Source: Rhizobium mesoamericanum STM3625 (GTDB lineage Bacteria; Pseudomonadota; Alphaproteobacteria; Rhizobiales; Rhizobiaceae). From it: a DNA stretch of 64,000 bases. The notes beneath the pieces were generated by a model. It did no database searches. It was given only the letters and a program-made list of their open reading frames with translations, and had not been told where the DNA came from. The DNA lies in the NCBI RefSeq assembly GCF_000312665.1, contig NZ_HF536773.1:359582-423581 (forward strand), read 5' to 3'. Positions 44,983 to 53,793 of the stretch are shown here, piece by piece (position 1 is the stretch's first letter; each line of letters opens with the position of its first letter). A program made the translations under genes and the position numbers.

Positions 44983-45450
44983 TTAGACATTCGTCCAGGT
45001 GGCGAAAGTTGCTGCCTGGCCTTGCGACCTGCCGTGCTCGTCAAGCAGCTGCCAGACAATTCCATTCTCCATCCAGAAGCGCTTTCCGGACTTGGTGACG
45101 CGTAGCGCCCGACAATCGGCGATATAGCCTTGGCGCTCAACTGCATCCAGAAGCAATTGGCGCTCTTTTCGGTCCGGAGCCTCGGCAGACAAGCGCGATG
45201 GCAGCTTCGTAAACTCATCCCATGTATATTCGAAGCGCGCCTGGGCTGAAACGTTGGCATAGATGAAGCGCGGATCAGGATCCGTGTTATGGACCAAAAC
45301 GACCGCTGGGGCTTCTCGATAGAGCCAGCCGGGCCCCTGGCCCGGTTCAACAAGCGCCTTGCCCACGAGCCGCTGAAAACTGCCGGTCAACAGCTTGAAG
45401 AATTCCAGGTCGGTGGCCGGATCGACAGGCCCGGGTAGCCTCTTTTCCAT
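44983..45450 (-). CDS. MEKHLA-domain (PAS-like) protein
   Basis: 155 residues. The sequence matches the MEKHLA domain, a PAS-like ligand-binding fold: FKLLTGSFQRLVGKAL, APAVVLVHNTDPDPRFIYANVSAQARFEYTWDEF, and KSGKRFWMENGIVWQLLDEHG near the end. The family occurs alone or fused to plant HD-ZIP proteins; bacterial single-domain versions have no known function. It is the only clearly intact gene in a 2.3-kb eroded stretch. ATG start; the ribosome binding site is poor. Confidence 0.85.
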   Translation of the reverse strand: MEKRLPGPVDPATDLEFFKLLTGSFQRLVGKALVEPGQGPGWLYREAPAVVLVHNTDPDPRFIYANVSAQARFEYTWDEFTKLPSRLSAEAPDRKERQLLLDAVERQGYIADCRALRVTKSGKRFWMENGIVWQLLDEHGRSQGQAATFATWTNV

Positions 45451-45551
45451 CCTTGTTCCATCGTCTGTCGCTAGCGAAATCGTCGCCTAACGAATTGTTG
45501 AGACCATCGAACAGACCGGAACCGCCGCCAGAACCCGATCCGATTTCGATT

Positions 45552-45836
45552 CTAGGCGTCGAATAGCGACGACGGCAACTCAACAGTTATTCGGCCAGGT
45601 CCCGAAAGACGGATTGCCACGGCTTCTCGCAAGAGAGCAAAGCGGAGCTCCAATGCGGTGATCTCCGGTGACCTTGGCAGCTTGGTCAATTCGGCTGCGA
45701 AAAGATCAAACTCCCTTCCGAGCGCGGTTTCATCAAAAGGTGGGTTCACTTGCTCTCGACCGATGTTTGCTTGAAGACTCAACAGACATGGACTTACAGC
45801 GAGACCTGCGAATGCGCTTAACCTGCGTGTGGTCAT
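45552..45836 (-). CDS. Small hypothetical protein with signal-like N-terminus
   Basis: 94 residues starting MTTRRLSAFAGLAVSPCLLSLQANIG, which resembles a signal or lipoprotein-like leader, then a helical region ELRFALLREAVAIRLSGPGRITVEL. I recognise no domain. An upstream start at 45899 is possible. It lies just upstream of the MEKHLA gene. It may be a real small secreted protein or part of the decayed stretch. Confidence 0.35.
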   Translation of the reverse strand: MTTRRLSAFAGLAVSPCLLSLQANIGREQVNPPFDETALGREFDLFAAELTKLPRSPEITALELRFALLREAVAIRLSGPGRITVELPSSLFDA

Positions 45837-46548
45837 GCTGAATATCCAATTAACAATCTCGCGGGCGGCGTTAAAAATTGACACGAGCGAGCGGCGCAAA
45901 TCTCCGTCGCCCCCGGTCTGCAGAAGGCCAAAGGCTGCGGTCTAGCTGGTGCAGCGTCATAGACAGCGCGCGGTAACGGCTGCTGCCCGACCAATTGCGG
46001 GTCTAACGACGTCGACAGGCGCTAAACATTTCCAACTAACAACATCCCGACGGCAATCCAAAAAAGCGCGCATACTTCTGCCGCCACCAAATAACCAATC
46101 AGACGATCACTCATTGATGCCCCTCCTCAGAAGGCCATTCAACGACGTCCCACTCCACCAAGACGTGTCTGACCTTCCACTACGGCCTGTACACGGCAGC
46201 CTAATCGTCAAATTCGCCGAAGCACAGCAACCATAACGCGAATTTTGGCATGCGCCATTATTTTTTAACTCGGACGTCAGTAAAATGCAGCAGTAGCCCT
46301 GGAATGCGCCGACGAGTTTTCGTGCTTCATCTTGCGTGAGGGCAATGGGAAGTGCGATTGACGAGCAACGCCGACACCCCTGACCTTGATCCAGCTAGCG
46401 GTGATTTGATCATTGATGCTTGGTACGAAACGAAGATGAGAACCGCTTACCTTGAAGGCCTCGAATGTGAGGCGTATCGTTTCATTGTTGCCCGCTCTAG
46501 GGCACTGCTCATCATTTCTTCGGCCCTGCCCACTGCGGGGCTTCTTTT
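45837..46548. other. Gene-poor stretch
   Basis: About 700 bases with no convincing gene apart from the weak frame listed at 46352. It is AT-richer than flanking operons, fitting relic or regulatory DNA. No repeat or insertion-sequence end was recognised. Confidence 0.45.
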
Positions 46549-46594
46549 TCAGCTCGCTTTCAGCATCTTTGTCGCGTCGTCCGGCAGGATCTGA
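46352..46594 (+). CDS. Doubtful small membrane ORF
   Basis: 80 residues from a GTG, with a hydrophobic C-terminal segment (ALLIISSALPTAGLLFQLAFSIFV) and an acidic N-terminus. It overlaps the end of the convergent DUF982 gene by 46 bases and has no clear ribosome binding site. Listed because the hydrophobic stretch is protein-like; it may be spurious. Confidence 0.2.
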   Translation: MRLTSNADTPDLDPASGDLIIDAWYETKMRTAYLEGLECEAYRFIVARSRALLIISSALPTAGLLFQLAFSIFVASSGRI

Positions 46595-46839
46595 ACACCT
46601 GCCTCATGCGCGGCTACGACGAAGGCTGCTCGAGCATTTGCCGCGTCCGTATAGAACTCCGGGGCCTCCAGAGTCGGCACCGGTGCATGATGGAAGGATG
46701 GAACGTTCGACCAATCCCATCTGTCGCTGAGGAGAATGGCGGCGAGGTCCTCGACTGAATCAGCATGCCGATAGCGGCCGGTGTTGCCTTCAAATCCGAC
46801 ATCCATCGGACTGATAGAAACGGGAACCTCTCCAGCCAT
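46549..46839 (-). CDS. DUF982 protein
   Basis: 96 residues. The pattern (PVSISPMDVG, SVEDLAAILLSDRW, a middle with FHHAPVPTLE, then ANARAAFVVAAHEAGVQIL) fits DUF982, a family of ~80-90-residue proteins multiplied in Rhizobium genomes. No function is known. It is in the gene-poor stretch, with no partner gene. Confidence 0.65.
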   Translation of the reverse strand: MAGEVPVSISPMDVGFEGNTGRYRHADSVEDLAAILLSDRWDWSNVPSFHHAPVPTLEAPEFYTDAANARAAFVVAAHEAGVQILPDDATKMLKAS

Positions 46840-47322
46840 CCCCTAAACCCCCTTGGCACCAGAGAATCCAATAAATGGAAATGCGATCGGTTTCGTCCAG
46901 TGTCGCGGCGCAACATCCTGCCTGGCGACTAGAAGACTGACCCAAACAAGACCATTCATTTATGCGAAAGTTCTTGTGACCCGGACGGACAAGTCATTTC
47001 GAAGTTGTCAGATCCGCTGCGTGCGGGAACGAGATGCAGGAACGCGAAAGGGTCTTCCGCAAACGATGTCGGCCGACCGCTGCCAAGAACCCGGAGCCAA
47101 CAACTCGTCCAAGGTCCTCAGGAACGTATCGGAATGGCAGCCCAGAGTGTCGGGTCGGCAGCCGGCGAAGGCCACTGACGTCACCCGTTGCTTCCAATTA
47201 TTTCCGGCGGGGAATTTTGTTCTCGCGCACGTCAATCACAGCGCGCGAGAACTCGATGTTGCGTACAAGCTCTATCCTGCGCACCATCGTCTGAACAACA
47301 ACGCGATGGTGAACCACCCAAG
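46840..47322. other. Intergenic region without a recognised gene
   Basis: About 480 bases between the DUF982 gene and the end of the aldehyde oxidoreductase operon. On the minus strand at 47195-47320 one frame reads plausibly (for example MVRRIELVRNIEFSRAVID before a stop) but has no start of its own and could be chance or a relic. Confidence 0.4.
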
Positions 47323-49614
47323 TCACAGCAGCTTTTCGAGCGTTATCGGCAGGTCGCGGACGCGTTTGCCGGTTGCGTGAAAGACAGCATTGGCGATCGC
47401 TGGCGCCACACCGACGATCCCGACCTCGCCGACGCCCTTGCCTCCGAGAACCGAGGCATTGTGATCGGGGATGCCAACCGATATCACCTGGATTGGCGGG
47501 ATGTCGGCATTGGTCGCGACCAGGTAGTCGCCAAGATTGTTGTTGATGACCCGCCCGTTGCGCGCGTCGACCAAGCCTTCTTCCAGCAGAGCTTGGCCAA
47601 TCCCCATGATGATACCACCGCGCCATTGGCTCTCGGCGAGCTTGGGGTTGTAGATCCTGCCGCAATCGAATGCCGAGACCATCCGGGAAACGCGGATCGT
47701 GCCAAAGTCTTCGTCCACCTTGACCTCGACGAAATGCGCGCACCAGCTGTGCATGGAGAACTCGCCCGCCGTCGGCCCCTGAATGCTTCCCATGGTCGTC
47801 CAAGCTTTCCTGTGGCCCTCCGGCCCCTGTTCTGCCTCTGGAAGCGTGTTTCGCCGTGTCTCGATACTGTTACGACGAAGAGCCGTCATCAGCTCCCCAA
47901 TGGAGACAGACAATCCCCCCTCGCGCGGCACGAAGACCCGGCCATCCGCGACCATTAACGTATTGGCGCCCGTATTACGGAACGGAGAGGCGCCATCGTT
48001 GAGGGCAAGCTCGATCAGTTCGTCACGTGCAGCCGATGCCGCCTTGTGAACGGCCCCGGTGATGGCGCCGGCAAGCATCGAACCGCCGGCGACGGTGGCG
48101 CCGGGAAGCGATGAATCGCCAAGCCGGACATTGATGCTTTGCGGCGGGACACCGAGAACTTCGGCCGCGGTCTGGGCAAGGATCGTATAGGTGCCCTGCC
48201 CCATGTCGATTGCGCCGCTGACGACCTCCACGGAGCCATCGGCCAGGATCCTGATCAGTGCCTCGCTCGATGCGCGCAGAACAGGGAATGTGCCGCAGGC
48301 GACCCCCCAGCCTACGAGTTGCCGACCGTCCTTCATCGAGCGCGGAGCAAAGCTGCGCCGCGCCCAACCGAAGGCTTGGCCACCTTCTAAAAGTGCCTCA
48401 CGCAACCTTCGGGTAGACCAGGGTTTTCCCGATTGCGGGTCACGCTGCGCGTAATTGCGAAGCCTGAGTTCAACTGGATCAACTCCCACTGCATAGGCAA
48501 GCTCATCCATGGCGCATTCGAGGCCGAAGGCACTGGGATTCTTGCCGGGCGCGCGCAATGCTCCGGGCATGACCGTGTTCACCGGGACAAGACTGTGCCT
48601 CGCCTGGAAATTCTCCACGGCATACATCAATGGGGTTGCCGCGTTCGTCTGCTCGGGAAAGTCCGCATAGGTGGCCGTCTCGCTGACACCCTCGTGTACG
48701 ATCGCTTTAAGCACGCCATCGACATTGGCGCCGAGCGCGATCGTCTGCCTGGTCGCGGCGCGGCCGCCATAGGCAGTGAACGTTTGCGGGCGCGTGAGTG
48801 CAAGCTTCACCGGCCGTCCGAGCTTGCGGGCTGCCGCCGTTGCGATAGCGCCATAGGCATAGGCTGTCGCCTTGGAACCGAAGCCTCCACCGATAAACGG
48901 CGAGACGATACGTACGTTTTCATATGGCAGCCCATACCACTCGGCGTAGGTACGAGCCATCCCGTGCGTCCACTGGCTCGGTTCCCAGACGATCAGCTGA
49001 TCTTCTTCCCATTTGGCAATCAGGCCATGCGGCTCAATCGCTACGTGATATTCACGCGGCGTTCGGTATTCAGCCTCGACGCGGACCGGCGAAGCGGCGA
49101 GTGCTGCTGCAGCGTCGCCCCAAGTCACTGTAAGTGCGTCGAGCAACCTTCCCTCGCCTGCGTTCGGATCGTCAAAGCCAACAATCGCAGATGTCTCCTC
49201 GTAGGTGATCTCGACCAGTCGGGCAGCCTCTGTTGCCTGCTCGAGCGTTTCACAGATCACTGCAGCGATCGCCTGACCATTGAAGGAAATGTCATTCGAC
49301 AACGGACGGTAGGGCTCGTTGTCCGGCCGGTTACCGTACCAGTCGGACGCCCTCGTCAGGCCGAGTTCGACGTCGGGTGTCAGCACCAACAGCGTGCCCT
49401 TTGCCGCTTGCGCCCTCGTTGCGTCAATCTTCACAACCCGACCGGCGGCGACCCGACTCTGCACGAGAACCCCGTGGGCCAGCTCCTCGACCGGTTGCTC
49501 CAAAGCATATGTCGCTCCCCCGGTGATCTTCAGCCGTCCATCGAAGCGCGAGAGGCGACCACCGATTGTACCGTCAGAGGCATCGCCGCGTTTGCGAGGT
49601 TCCATGATGGTCAT
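47323..49614 (-). CDS. Molybdopterin-binding aldehyde oxidoreductase large subunit (PaoC/YagR-like)
   Basis: 763 residues of the xanthine dehydrogenase family. ITGGATYALEQPVEELAHGVLVQSRVAAGRVV opens the hammerhead domain; FIGGGFGSKATAYAYGAIATAAARKLGRPVKLALTR and APGKNPSAFGLECAMDELAYAVGVDPVELRLRN are cofactor-binding landmarks; the catalytic Glu is in KGVGEVG near the C-terminus, followed by PAIANAVFHATG. It oxidises aldehydes or heterocycles to acids with water as oxygen source. The ATG overlaps the FAD subunit stop as ATGA. Order 2Fe-2S, FAD, Mo matches E. coli paoABC. Confidence 0.9.
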   Translation of the reverse strand: MTIMEPRKRGDASDGTIGGRLSRFDGRLKITGGATYALEQPVEELAHGVLVQSRVAAGRVVKIDATRAQAAKGTLLVLTPDVELGLTRASDWYGNRPDNEPYRPLSNDISFNGQAIAAVICETLEQATEAARLVEITYEETSAIVGFDDPNAGEGRLLDALTVTWGDAAAALAASPVRVEAEYRTPREYHVAIEPHGLIAKWEEDQLIVWEPSQWTHGMARTYAEWYGLPYENVRIVSPFIGGGFGSKATAYAYGAIATAAARKLGRPVKLALTRPQTFTAYGGRAATRQTIALGANVDGVLKAIVHEGVSETATYADFPEQTNAATPLMYAVENFQARHSLVPVNTVMPGALRAPGKNPSAFGLECAMDELAYAVGVDPVELRLRNYAQRDPQSGKPWSTRRLREALLEGGQAFGWARRSFAPRSMKDGRQLVGWGVACGTFPVLRASSEALIRILADGSVEVVSGAIDMGQGTYTILAQTAAEVLGVPPQSINVRLGDSSLPGATVAGGSMLAGAITGAVHKAASAARDELIELALNDGASPFRNTGANTLMVADGRVFVPREGGLSVSIGELMTALRRNSIETRRNTLPEAEQGPEGHRKAWTTMGSIQGPTAGEFSMHSWCAHFVEVKVDEDFGTIRVSRMVSAFDCGRIYNPKLAESQWRGGIIMGIGQALLEEGLVDARNGRVINNNLGDYLVATNADIPPIQVISVGIPDHNASVLGGKGVGEVGIVGVAPAIANAVFHATGKRVRDLPITLEKLL

Positions 49615-50594
49615 GCGAGGCCTCCTAAAGTCAGAATGGCGCGTGTAACGACACGCGGCGCAAGTTCGATCTTGTAACGATTGCCGCCATGGGCGGCGGC
49701 GCCCTCCACGGCCAGCCGGGCTGCATTCTCGACGGTACCCGCGTCCAAATCCTTCCCGATCAGCGCCTTCTCGACAGAGCGCGCTCGCCACGGTTTGGTG
49801 GCAACGCCACCCAATGCAACACGGATATCGAGGATCGTCTTGCCGTCCGCAGCCAATTCCAGTCCGACGGCCGCGCTTGCAGCAGCGAATTCAAAGGACT
49901 GCCGGTCCCGAACCTTGAGGTAAGTCGAGTTTCTGGCAACTGACGAGGCAGGAACGCTGATCGACACCACCATCTCGCCACGCTGAAGGATCGTTTCACG
50001 TTCGGGTGTATTGCCGGGAGCCACGAAGAATTCATCCGCGGCGACTTTGCGATCACCGAGATCGATCGTTGCCTCCAAGGCAACAAGTGCAACGGCAAGG
50101 TCGCCCGGATAGGAGGCAATGCAGTTCTCACTGGTGCCAAGAACCGCGTGATTGCGGGTCACTCCACCGATCGCCGAGCAGCCTGAGCCAGGGCTGCGCT
50201 TGTTACACGCGGCAAAGGCCGCAGGATCGCGGAAATAGGGACAGCGCGTCCGTTGCAGAAGATTGCCGCCGATCGTCGCCATGTTGCGCAACTGGGGAGA
50301 AGCTGCCAGCAAAAGCGACTGTGAAATCGCCGGATAGTTTGCTCTTATCCCCGGACTGGCGGCAACATCCTCCATCTTCGCGAGCGCGCCGATCGTGACA
50401 CCGTCGGAATCAGCCGAGATCTGTGACAGATCCGGGAGGTGGCTGATGTCGATGACTGTTTCAGGTTCGGCGACCCCGCATTTGGCAAGATCGAGAAGGG
50501 TCGTGCCGCCGGCAAGCAGCATCGCGCCTGATTGCATGGCGTGCAGGCGCGCATCCTCGAGCGAGCCGGCTCTGACATAACCGAAGTCTCTCAT
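49611..50594 (-). CDS. FAD-binding aldehyde oxidoreductase subunit (PaoB/YagS-like)
   Basis: 327 residues. The flavin-binding AMLLAGGTTLLDLAK and ATIGGNLLQRTRC segments are visible, and the C-terminal CO dehydrogenase flavoprotein domain follows. Four cysteines at 118, 130, 139 and 158 (CPYFRD, ACNKRSPGSGC, ENCIAS) match the extra 4Fe-4S loop known in PaoB and in 4-hydroxybenzoyl-CoA reductase. Start ATG overlaps the 2Fe-2S subunit stop as ATGA. It passes electrons from the Mo site to FAD and on to the acceptor. Confidence 0.9.
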   Translation of the reverse strand: MRDFGYVRAGSLEDARLHAMQSGAMLLAGGTTLLDLAKCGVAEPETVIDISHLPDLSQISADSDGVTIGALAKMEDVAASPGIRANYPAISQSLLLAASPQLRNMATIGGNLLQRTRCPYFRDPAAFAACNKRSPGSGCSAIGGVTRNHAVLGTSENCIASYPGDLAVALVALEATIDLGDRKVAADEFFVAPGNTPERETILQRGEMVVSISVPASSVARNSTYLKVRDRQSFEFAAASAAVGLELAADGKTILDIRVALGGVATKPWRARSVEKALIGKDLDAGTVENAARLAVEGAAAHGGNRYKIELAPRVVTRAILTLGGLA

Positions 50595-51067
50595 AGCGCC
50601 ACCTCCGCTGCTTCGCGCACTGCCGCCACGATATGATTGTAGGCGCCGCACCGACAGAGATTGCCGGCCATGTATTCCCGTATCTCTTCGTCCGAGCCCG
50701 CTCGTCCTTCACGGATGCAGGCAACGGCCGACATGATCTGCCCAGGCGTGCAATAGCCGCATTGGAAGGCGTCATGTTCGAGGAAGGCCGCCTGGACCGG
50801 GTGCAGATCACCGCTTTCGGCCACCAACCCTTCGATGGTCGTGATGCTGCGCCCCTCGACCTGGGCAGCAAGCGTCAGACAGGCGAGCACACGCTTGCCG
50901 TCAACATGGACGGTGCAGGCGCCGCATTGCCCCTGGTCGCAGCCCTTCTTTGTTCCTGTAAGGCCGAGGTGCTCACGCAATGCATCGAGCAGCATAGTTC
51001 GCGGCTCGACATCGCACTCATAGCGGCGCGCGTTTATGTCCAGTGAAAGATGAACCGTTCGTGTCAT
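50591..51067 (-). CDS. 2Fe-2S aldehyde oxidoreductase subunit (PaoA/YagT-like)
   Basis: 158 residues with both iron-sulphur domains: plant-type GCDQGQCGACTVHVDGKRVLAC at about 42-63 and the second FQCGYC plus NLCRCG near the C-terminus. E. coli PaoA carries a Tat signal; this protein begins directly with MTRTVHLSLDINA, so the complex is predicted to be cytoplasmic. AGGAG lies before the ATG. First gene of the three-gene operon, divergent from a TetR regulator. Confidence 0.9.
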   Translation of the reverse strand: MTRTVHLSLDINARRYECDVEPRTMLLDALREHLGLTGTKKGCDQGQCGACTVHVDGKRVLACLTLAAQVEGRSITTIEGLVAESGDLHPVQAAFLEHDAFQCGYCTPGQIMSAVACIREGRAGSDEEIREYMAGNLCRCGAYNHIVAAVREAAEVAL

Positions 51068-51233
51068 GATAAGCTCCTGCTATCGTCACGAGATTGGAAG
51101 CCGGAAATCCAAAAAAGCGGTAGCCGATCAGGATCGCTGCACTAGGTAGGTCCATGGGAAGCAAGTCCGCGCACGTTTGGACATGACATCCTGCCCCTTT
51201 CTGGATTAAGAGGTAATAGGCACTCCCCTAAAA

Positions 51234-51247
51234 CGGAGGAGCCTCCG
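51234..51247. promoter_or_regulatory. Inverted repeat between the oxidoreductase operon and TetR gene
   Basis: CGGAGG-AG-CCTCCG is a perfect 6-bp inverted repeat in the 236-base divergent gap, on the TetR side. A candidate operator for the TetR protein, controlling both directions. Confidence 0.45.
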
Positions 51248-51303
51248 CTTAATCTAGTGACTTGCCGCAGAGCGTCAAGTCCCGAAAGTCGTTGGAGCTT
51301 ATT

Positions 51304-51897
51304 TTGGCCTCGGCCCCGCCGAAGACGGAACCGTCCACACCGCCGCCAATGCGTGCCGACGCCCGCCGCAATCGCGAGAAGCTCATCGAGGTTGCCGCAG
51401 CCGCCTTCGCGCAGGCCGGCGTCGAAACATCGCTGGAAGACATTGCCCGCAAGGCCGGCGTCGGGATCGGCACGCTCTACCGGCATTTTCCAACGCGCGA
51501 ACATTTGGTCGAAGTCGTCTACCGCCGGGAGCTCGAAGGGCTTGCCGCAGCGGCGAAGGAGCTGGCCGCGAGCCATGCGCCTGACGTTGCGCTGGAGGAA
51601 TGGATGCGCCGCTTCGTCGGTTACATCGCCGCCAAACGGGGAATGGCAACCAGTCTGAAAATCCTGATGGATTCCAACGCCTCGCTGTTTGCCGAAGGCA
51701 TAGGCATTCTGCGCGGAGCCGCCGAAGGGCTCCTAAAGACGGCAGCCGATCAGGGCTTCATTCGAAGCGATATCGACACCACCGACCTTCTACATGCGCT
51801 TTCGAGCATCTATTCGCTGCCGGCATCGCCAGAATGGCGAGAGCGCTCGAACCGGCTGATCGGCCTGTTGATGGATGGTCTGCGGACACAGAAATAG
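51304..51897 (+). CDS. TetR-family regulator
   Basis: About 197 residues. The N-terminal helix-turn-helix is textbook: NREKLIEVAAAAFAQAGVETSLEDIARKAGVGIGTLYRHFPTREHLVEVVY. The C-terminal ligand domain is variable. TTG at 51304 with GGAG six bases upstream is the best start; an ATG at 51349 would still leave the DNA-binding domain complete. Divergent from the aldehyde oxidoreductase operon, which it probably represses. Confidence 0.85.
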   Translation: MASAPPKTEPSTPPPMRADARRNREKLIEVAAAAFAQAGVETSLEDIARKAGVGIGTLYRHFPTREHLVEVVYRRELEGLAAAAKELAASHAPDVALEEWMRRFVGYIAAKRGMATSLKILMDSNASLFAEGIGILRGAAEGLLKTAADQGFIRSDIDTTDLLHALSSIYSLPASPEWRERSNRLIGLLMDGLRTQK

Positions 51898-51957
51898 AGC
51901 CATCGCCTGGCCTCACGCGCCGAACGAAGAAGCGGCGCTCGTGGCGCCGCCTCAGGT

Positions 51958-52218
51958 TCATGCCGCGCGAACGCTCGCACCCAGCGGAATTTCAACGTCG
52001 ATCTCGAGGATCGACATGTGCTCGTCGCGATCCATCGTCACGCGAACCCTTTCGCTATCGACCTGCACATGCTTTGCGATAACGGCGAGGATTTCCTCGC
52101 GCAGCAAGGATATCAGATCGGATCCTGCCGAAACCCGCTCATGCGCGAGCAATACCTGTAGGCGTTCGCGGGCCGCAGGCGCGGTCCTCTGTTTACCAAA
52201 GAAGTTGAAGATGCTCAT
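51958..52218 (-). CDS. minE: Cell division topological specificity factor MinE
   Basis: 86 residues. The amphipathic N-terminus MSIFNFFGKQRTAPAARERLQVLLAHER is the MinD-activating/membrane-targeting part; the remainder forms the topological specificity domain. It drives MinD from the membrane so that the MinCD inhibitor is kept at the cell poles. Its ATG overlaps the minD stop as ATGA. Third gene of minCDE. Confidence 0.95.
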   Translation of the reverse strand: MSIFNFFGKQRTAPAARERLQVLLAHERVSAGSDLISLLREEILAVIAKHVQVDSERVRVTMDRDEHMSILEIDVEIPLGASVRAA

Positions 52219-53033
52219 GCAGCGGCCCTCCTTCCGAAGATCTTGCCGAAGATGCCCCGCTTCTCTCCCGGAACGACGACGGGCAGTTCCTCTCCAGCCA
52301 GTCTGCGCGCGGCATCGAAATAGGCCATGGCAGGTGCGCTGCGGCTATCGGCCAGGGTGACTGGAGCACCGATATTGGATGCGCGCAGCACATCCGTGCT
52401 TTCAGGAATAATGCCAAGGAGCGGAATGGAGAGGATCTCCAGTACGTCGTCGACCTTGAGCATGTCACCGCGGTCAGCGCGGCTGGCATCGTAGCGTGTT
52501 AGAAGCAGGTGCTTTTCCATTCGCTCCCCGCGCTCGGCCTTCGCAGTCTTCGAGTCAAGCAGCCCGATGATGCGATCGGAATCGCGGACGGAAGAGACTT
52601 CGGGATTGGTGACGACCACGGCGACGTCGGCGTGGCGCATGGCGAGCGTCGCGCCCCGCTCGATCCCCGCGGGGCTGTCGCAGATGATCCAGTCGAAATG
52701 CCGCTTCAGATCGTTGATGACCCGCTCGACACCCTCGGCCGTGAGGTTGTCCTTGTCCCGCGTTTGAGAGGCCGGCAGCAGGAAGAGCGTCTCAAGCCGC
52801 TTGTCGCGGATCAGCGCCTGGGAGAGCTTGGCGTCGCCTTGGATGACATTGATAAGGTCGTAGACGACGCGGCGCTCTGCACCCATGACGAGATCGAGAT
52901 TGCGCAGGCCGACATCGAAATCGACGACGACCACTTTCTCGTTCCTCTGTGCTAAGGCCGCTCCGAGGGCTGCGGTGGATGTGGTCTTGCCCACTCCGCC
53001 CTTGCCCGAAGTGACGACGATGACTTTCCCCAT
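52215..53033 (-). CDS. minD: Septum site-determining ATPase MinD
   Basis: 272 residues. The deviant Walker A is SGKGGVGKTTS at about 9-19; VVVDFDVGLRNLDLVMG, ICDSPAGIE and the C-terminal membrane-targeting amphipathic helix (GIFGKIFGRR) are all there. It binds ATP and the membrane, recruits MinC, and is released by MinE. AGGAGAG lies before the ATG; 32 bases separate it from minC. Confidence 0.96.
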   Translation of the reverse strand: MGKVIVVTSGKGGVGKTTSTAALGAALAQRNEKVVVVDFDVGLRNLDLVMGAERRVVYDLINVIQGDAKLSQALIRDKRLETLFLLPASQTRDKDNLTAEGVERVINDLKRHFDWIICDSPAGIERGATLAMRHADVAVVVTNPEVSSVRDSDRIIGLLDSKTAKAERGERMEKHLLLTRYDASRADRGDMLKVDDVLEILSIPLLGIIPESTDVLRASNIGAPVTLADSRSAPAMAYFDAARRLAGEELPVVVPGEKRGIFGKIFGRRAAA

Positions 53034-53065
53034 CTTTCTCTCCTATGTGATAGCCAGCTTCGGGC

Positions 53066-53788
53066 CTAGATAAGTTTCTCTGCCTTGATCGAATCGCCTT
53101 CCAGCCAGAGCTGGACAGCCTGTCCGCGCAGGTTCGGCGCTATGTCTTCTGCCATCTTGTAGATGCCATCGATCGCAACCAGTTCGGCCTCAAGCTTGCG
53201 GCAGAAAATGCGCGCCGACGTATTGCCGACCGATCCGGCCATCGCGCGCCCCCTGAGCGTCCCATAGACATGAACCGAGCCCCCGGCGATGATTTCCGAA
53301 CCGGATGCCACAGAACCGATGACCGTGACGTCGCCTTCCGGAAAGATCAGCGACTGACCCGAGCGAATCGGCTCGCGAATGACGATCGATTGCAACGCCG
53401 GCCGGGTCTCGGCGATCGGCGGCTTGGTGCGAACATCAATGATCGGCTCCTGTTGCGGAACCTCGAAATCCGAGACCGGACGCCCGCCCTTTAGCGCCGG
53501 CGGCATGCCGGGCCCGATCAACGATGCACGGCAGCCCTCGATACCCATAATGCTGACGTTGCGCTGCGCAAGTTCGGCAATCAGGCCCTTGAGCTGTGCC
53601 CGGTCGATCTCCAGATCGCTGACGTCGAGCACCACCGGTCGCCCCAGGAAGAAGCCGGCGGAGCGCGCGGCAAGATCGTCTAGTCTTACAAGCCAGTCAT
53701 CGAAGGGAAGATCTGGCGAAAGCATGACCGCCAGAAAAGAGCGGCCCTTGATGCGGATCGAGCGAGCGTCTGTTAGCACTTTGGTCAT
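53066..53788 (-). CDS. minC: Septum formation inhibitor MinC
   Basis: 240 residues. The N-terminal FtsZ-inhibiting domain (about 1-105) is followed by a proline-rich linker and a C-terminal right-handed beta-helix with GSEIIAGGSVHVYGTLRGRAMAG. Acts with MinD to block FtsZ ring formation away from midcell. First gene of minCDE; two CtrA-like boxes precede it. In rhizobia the Min system is not essential but affects division and symbiosis. Confidence 0.95.
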   Translation of the reverse strand: MTKVLTDARSIRIKGRSFLAVMLSPDLPFDDWLVRLDDLAARSAGFFLGRPVVLDVSDLEIDRAQLKGLIAELAQRNVSIMGIEGCRASLIGPGMPPALKGGRPVSDFEVPQQEPIIDVRTKPPIAETRPALQSIVIREPIRSGQSLIFPEGDVTVIGSVASGSEIIAGGSVHVYGTLRGRAMAGSVGNTSARIFCRKLEAELVAIDGIYKMAEDIAPNLRGQAVQLWLEGDSIKAEKLI

Positions 53789-53793
53789 CTAGG

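Noticed and set aside
47198..47322. Minus-strand frame reading MVRRIELVRNIEFSRAVID before a stop
   Set aside because: Protein-like in look but has no start of its own and only continues a shadow frame of the large oxidoreductase gene; could be a relic, not supportable.
46853..47380. 175-codon plus-strand frame after the DUF982 gene
   Set aside because: Overlaps the end of the oxidoreductase gene on the other strand, lacks a ribosome binding site and resembles nothing known.
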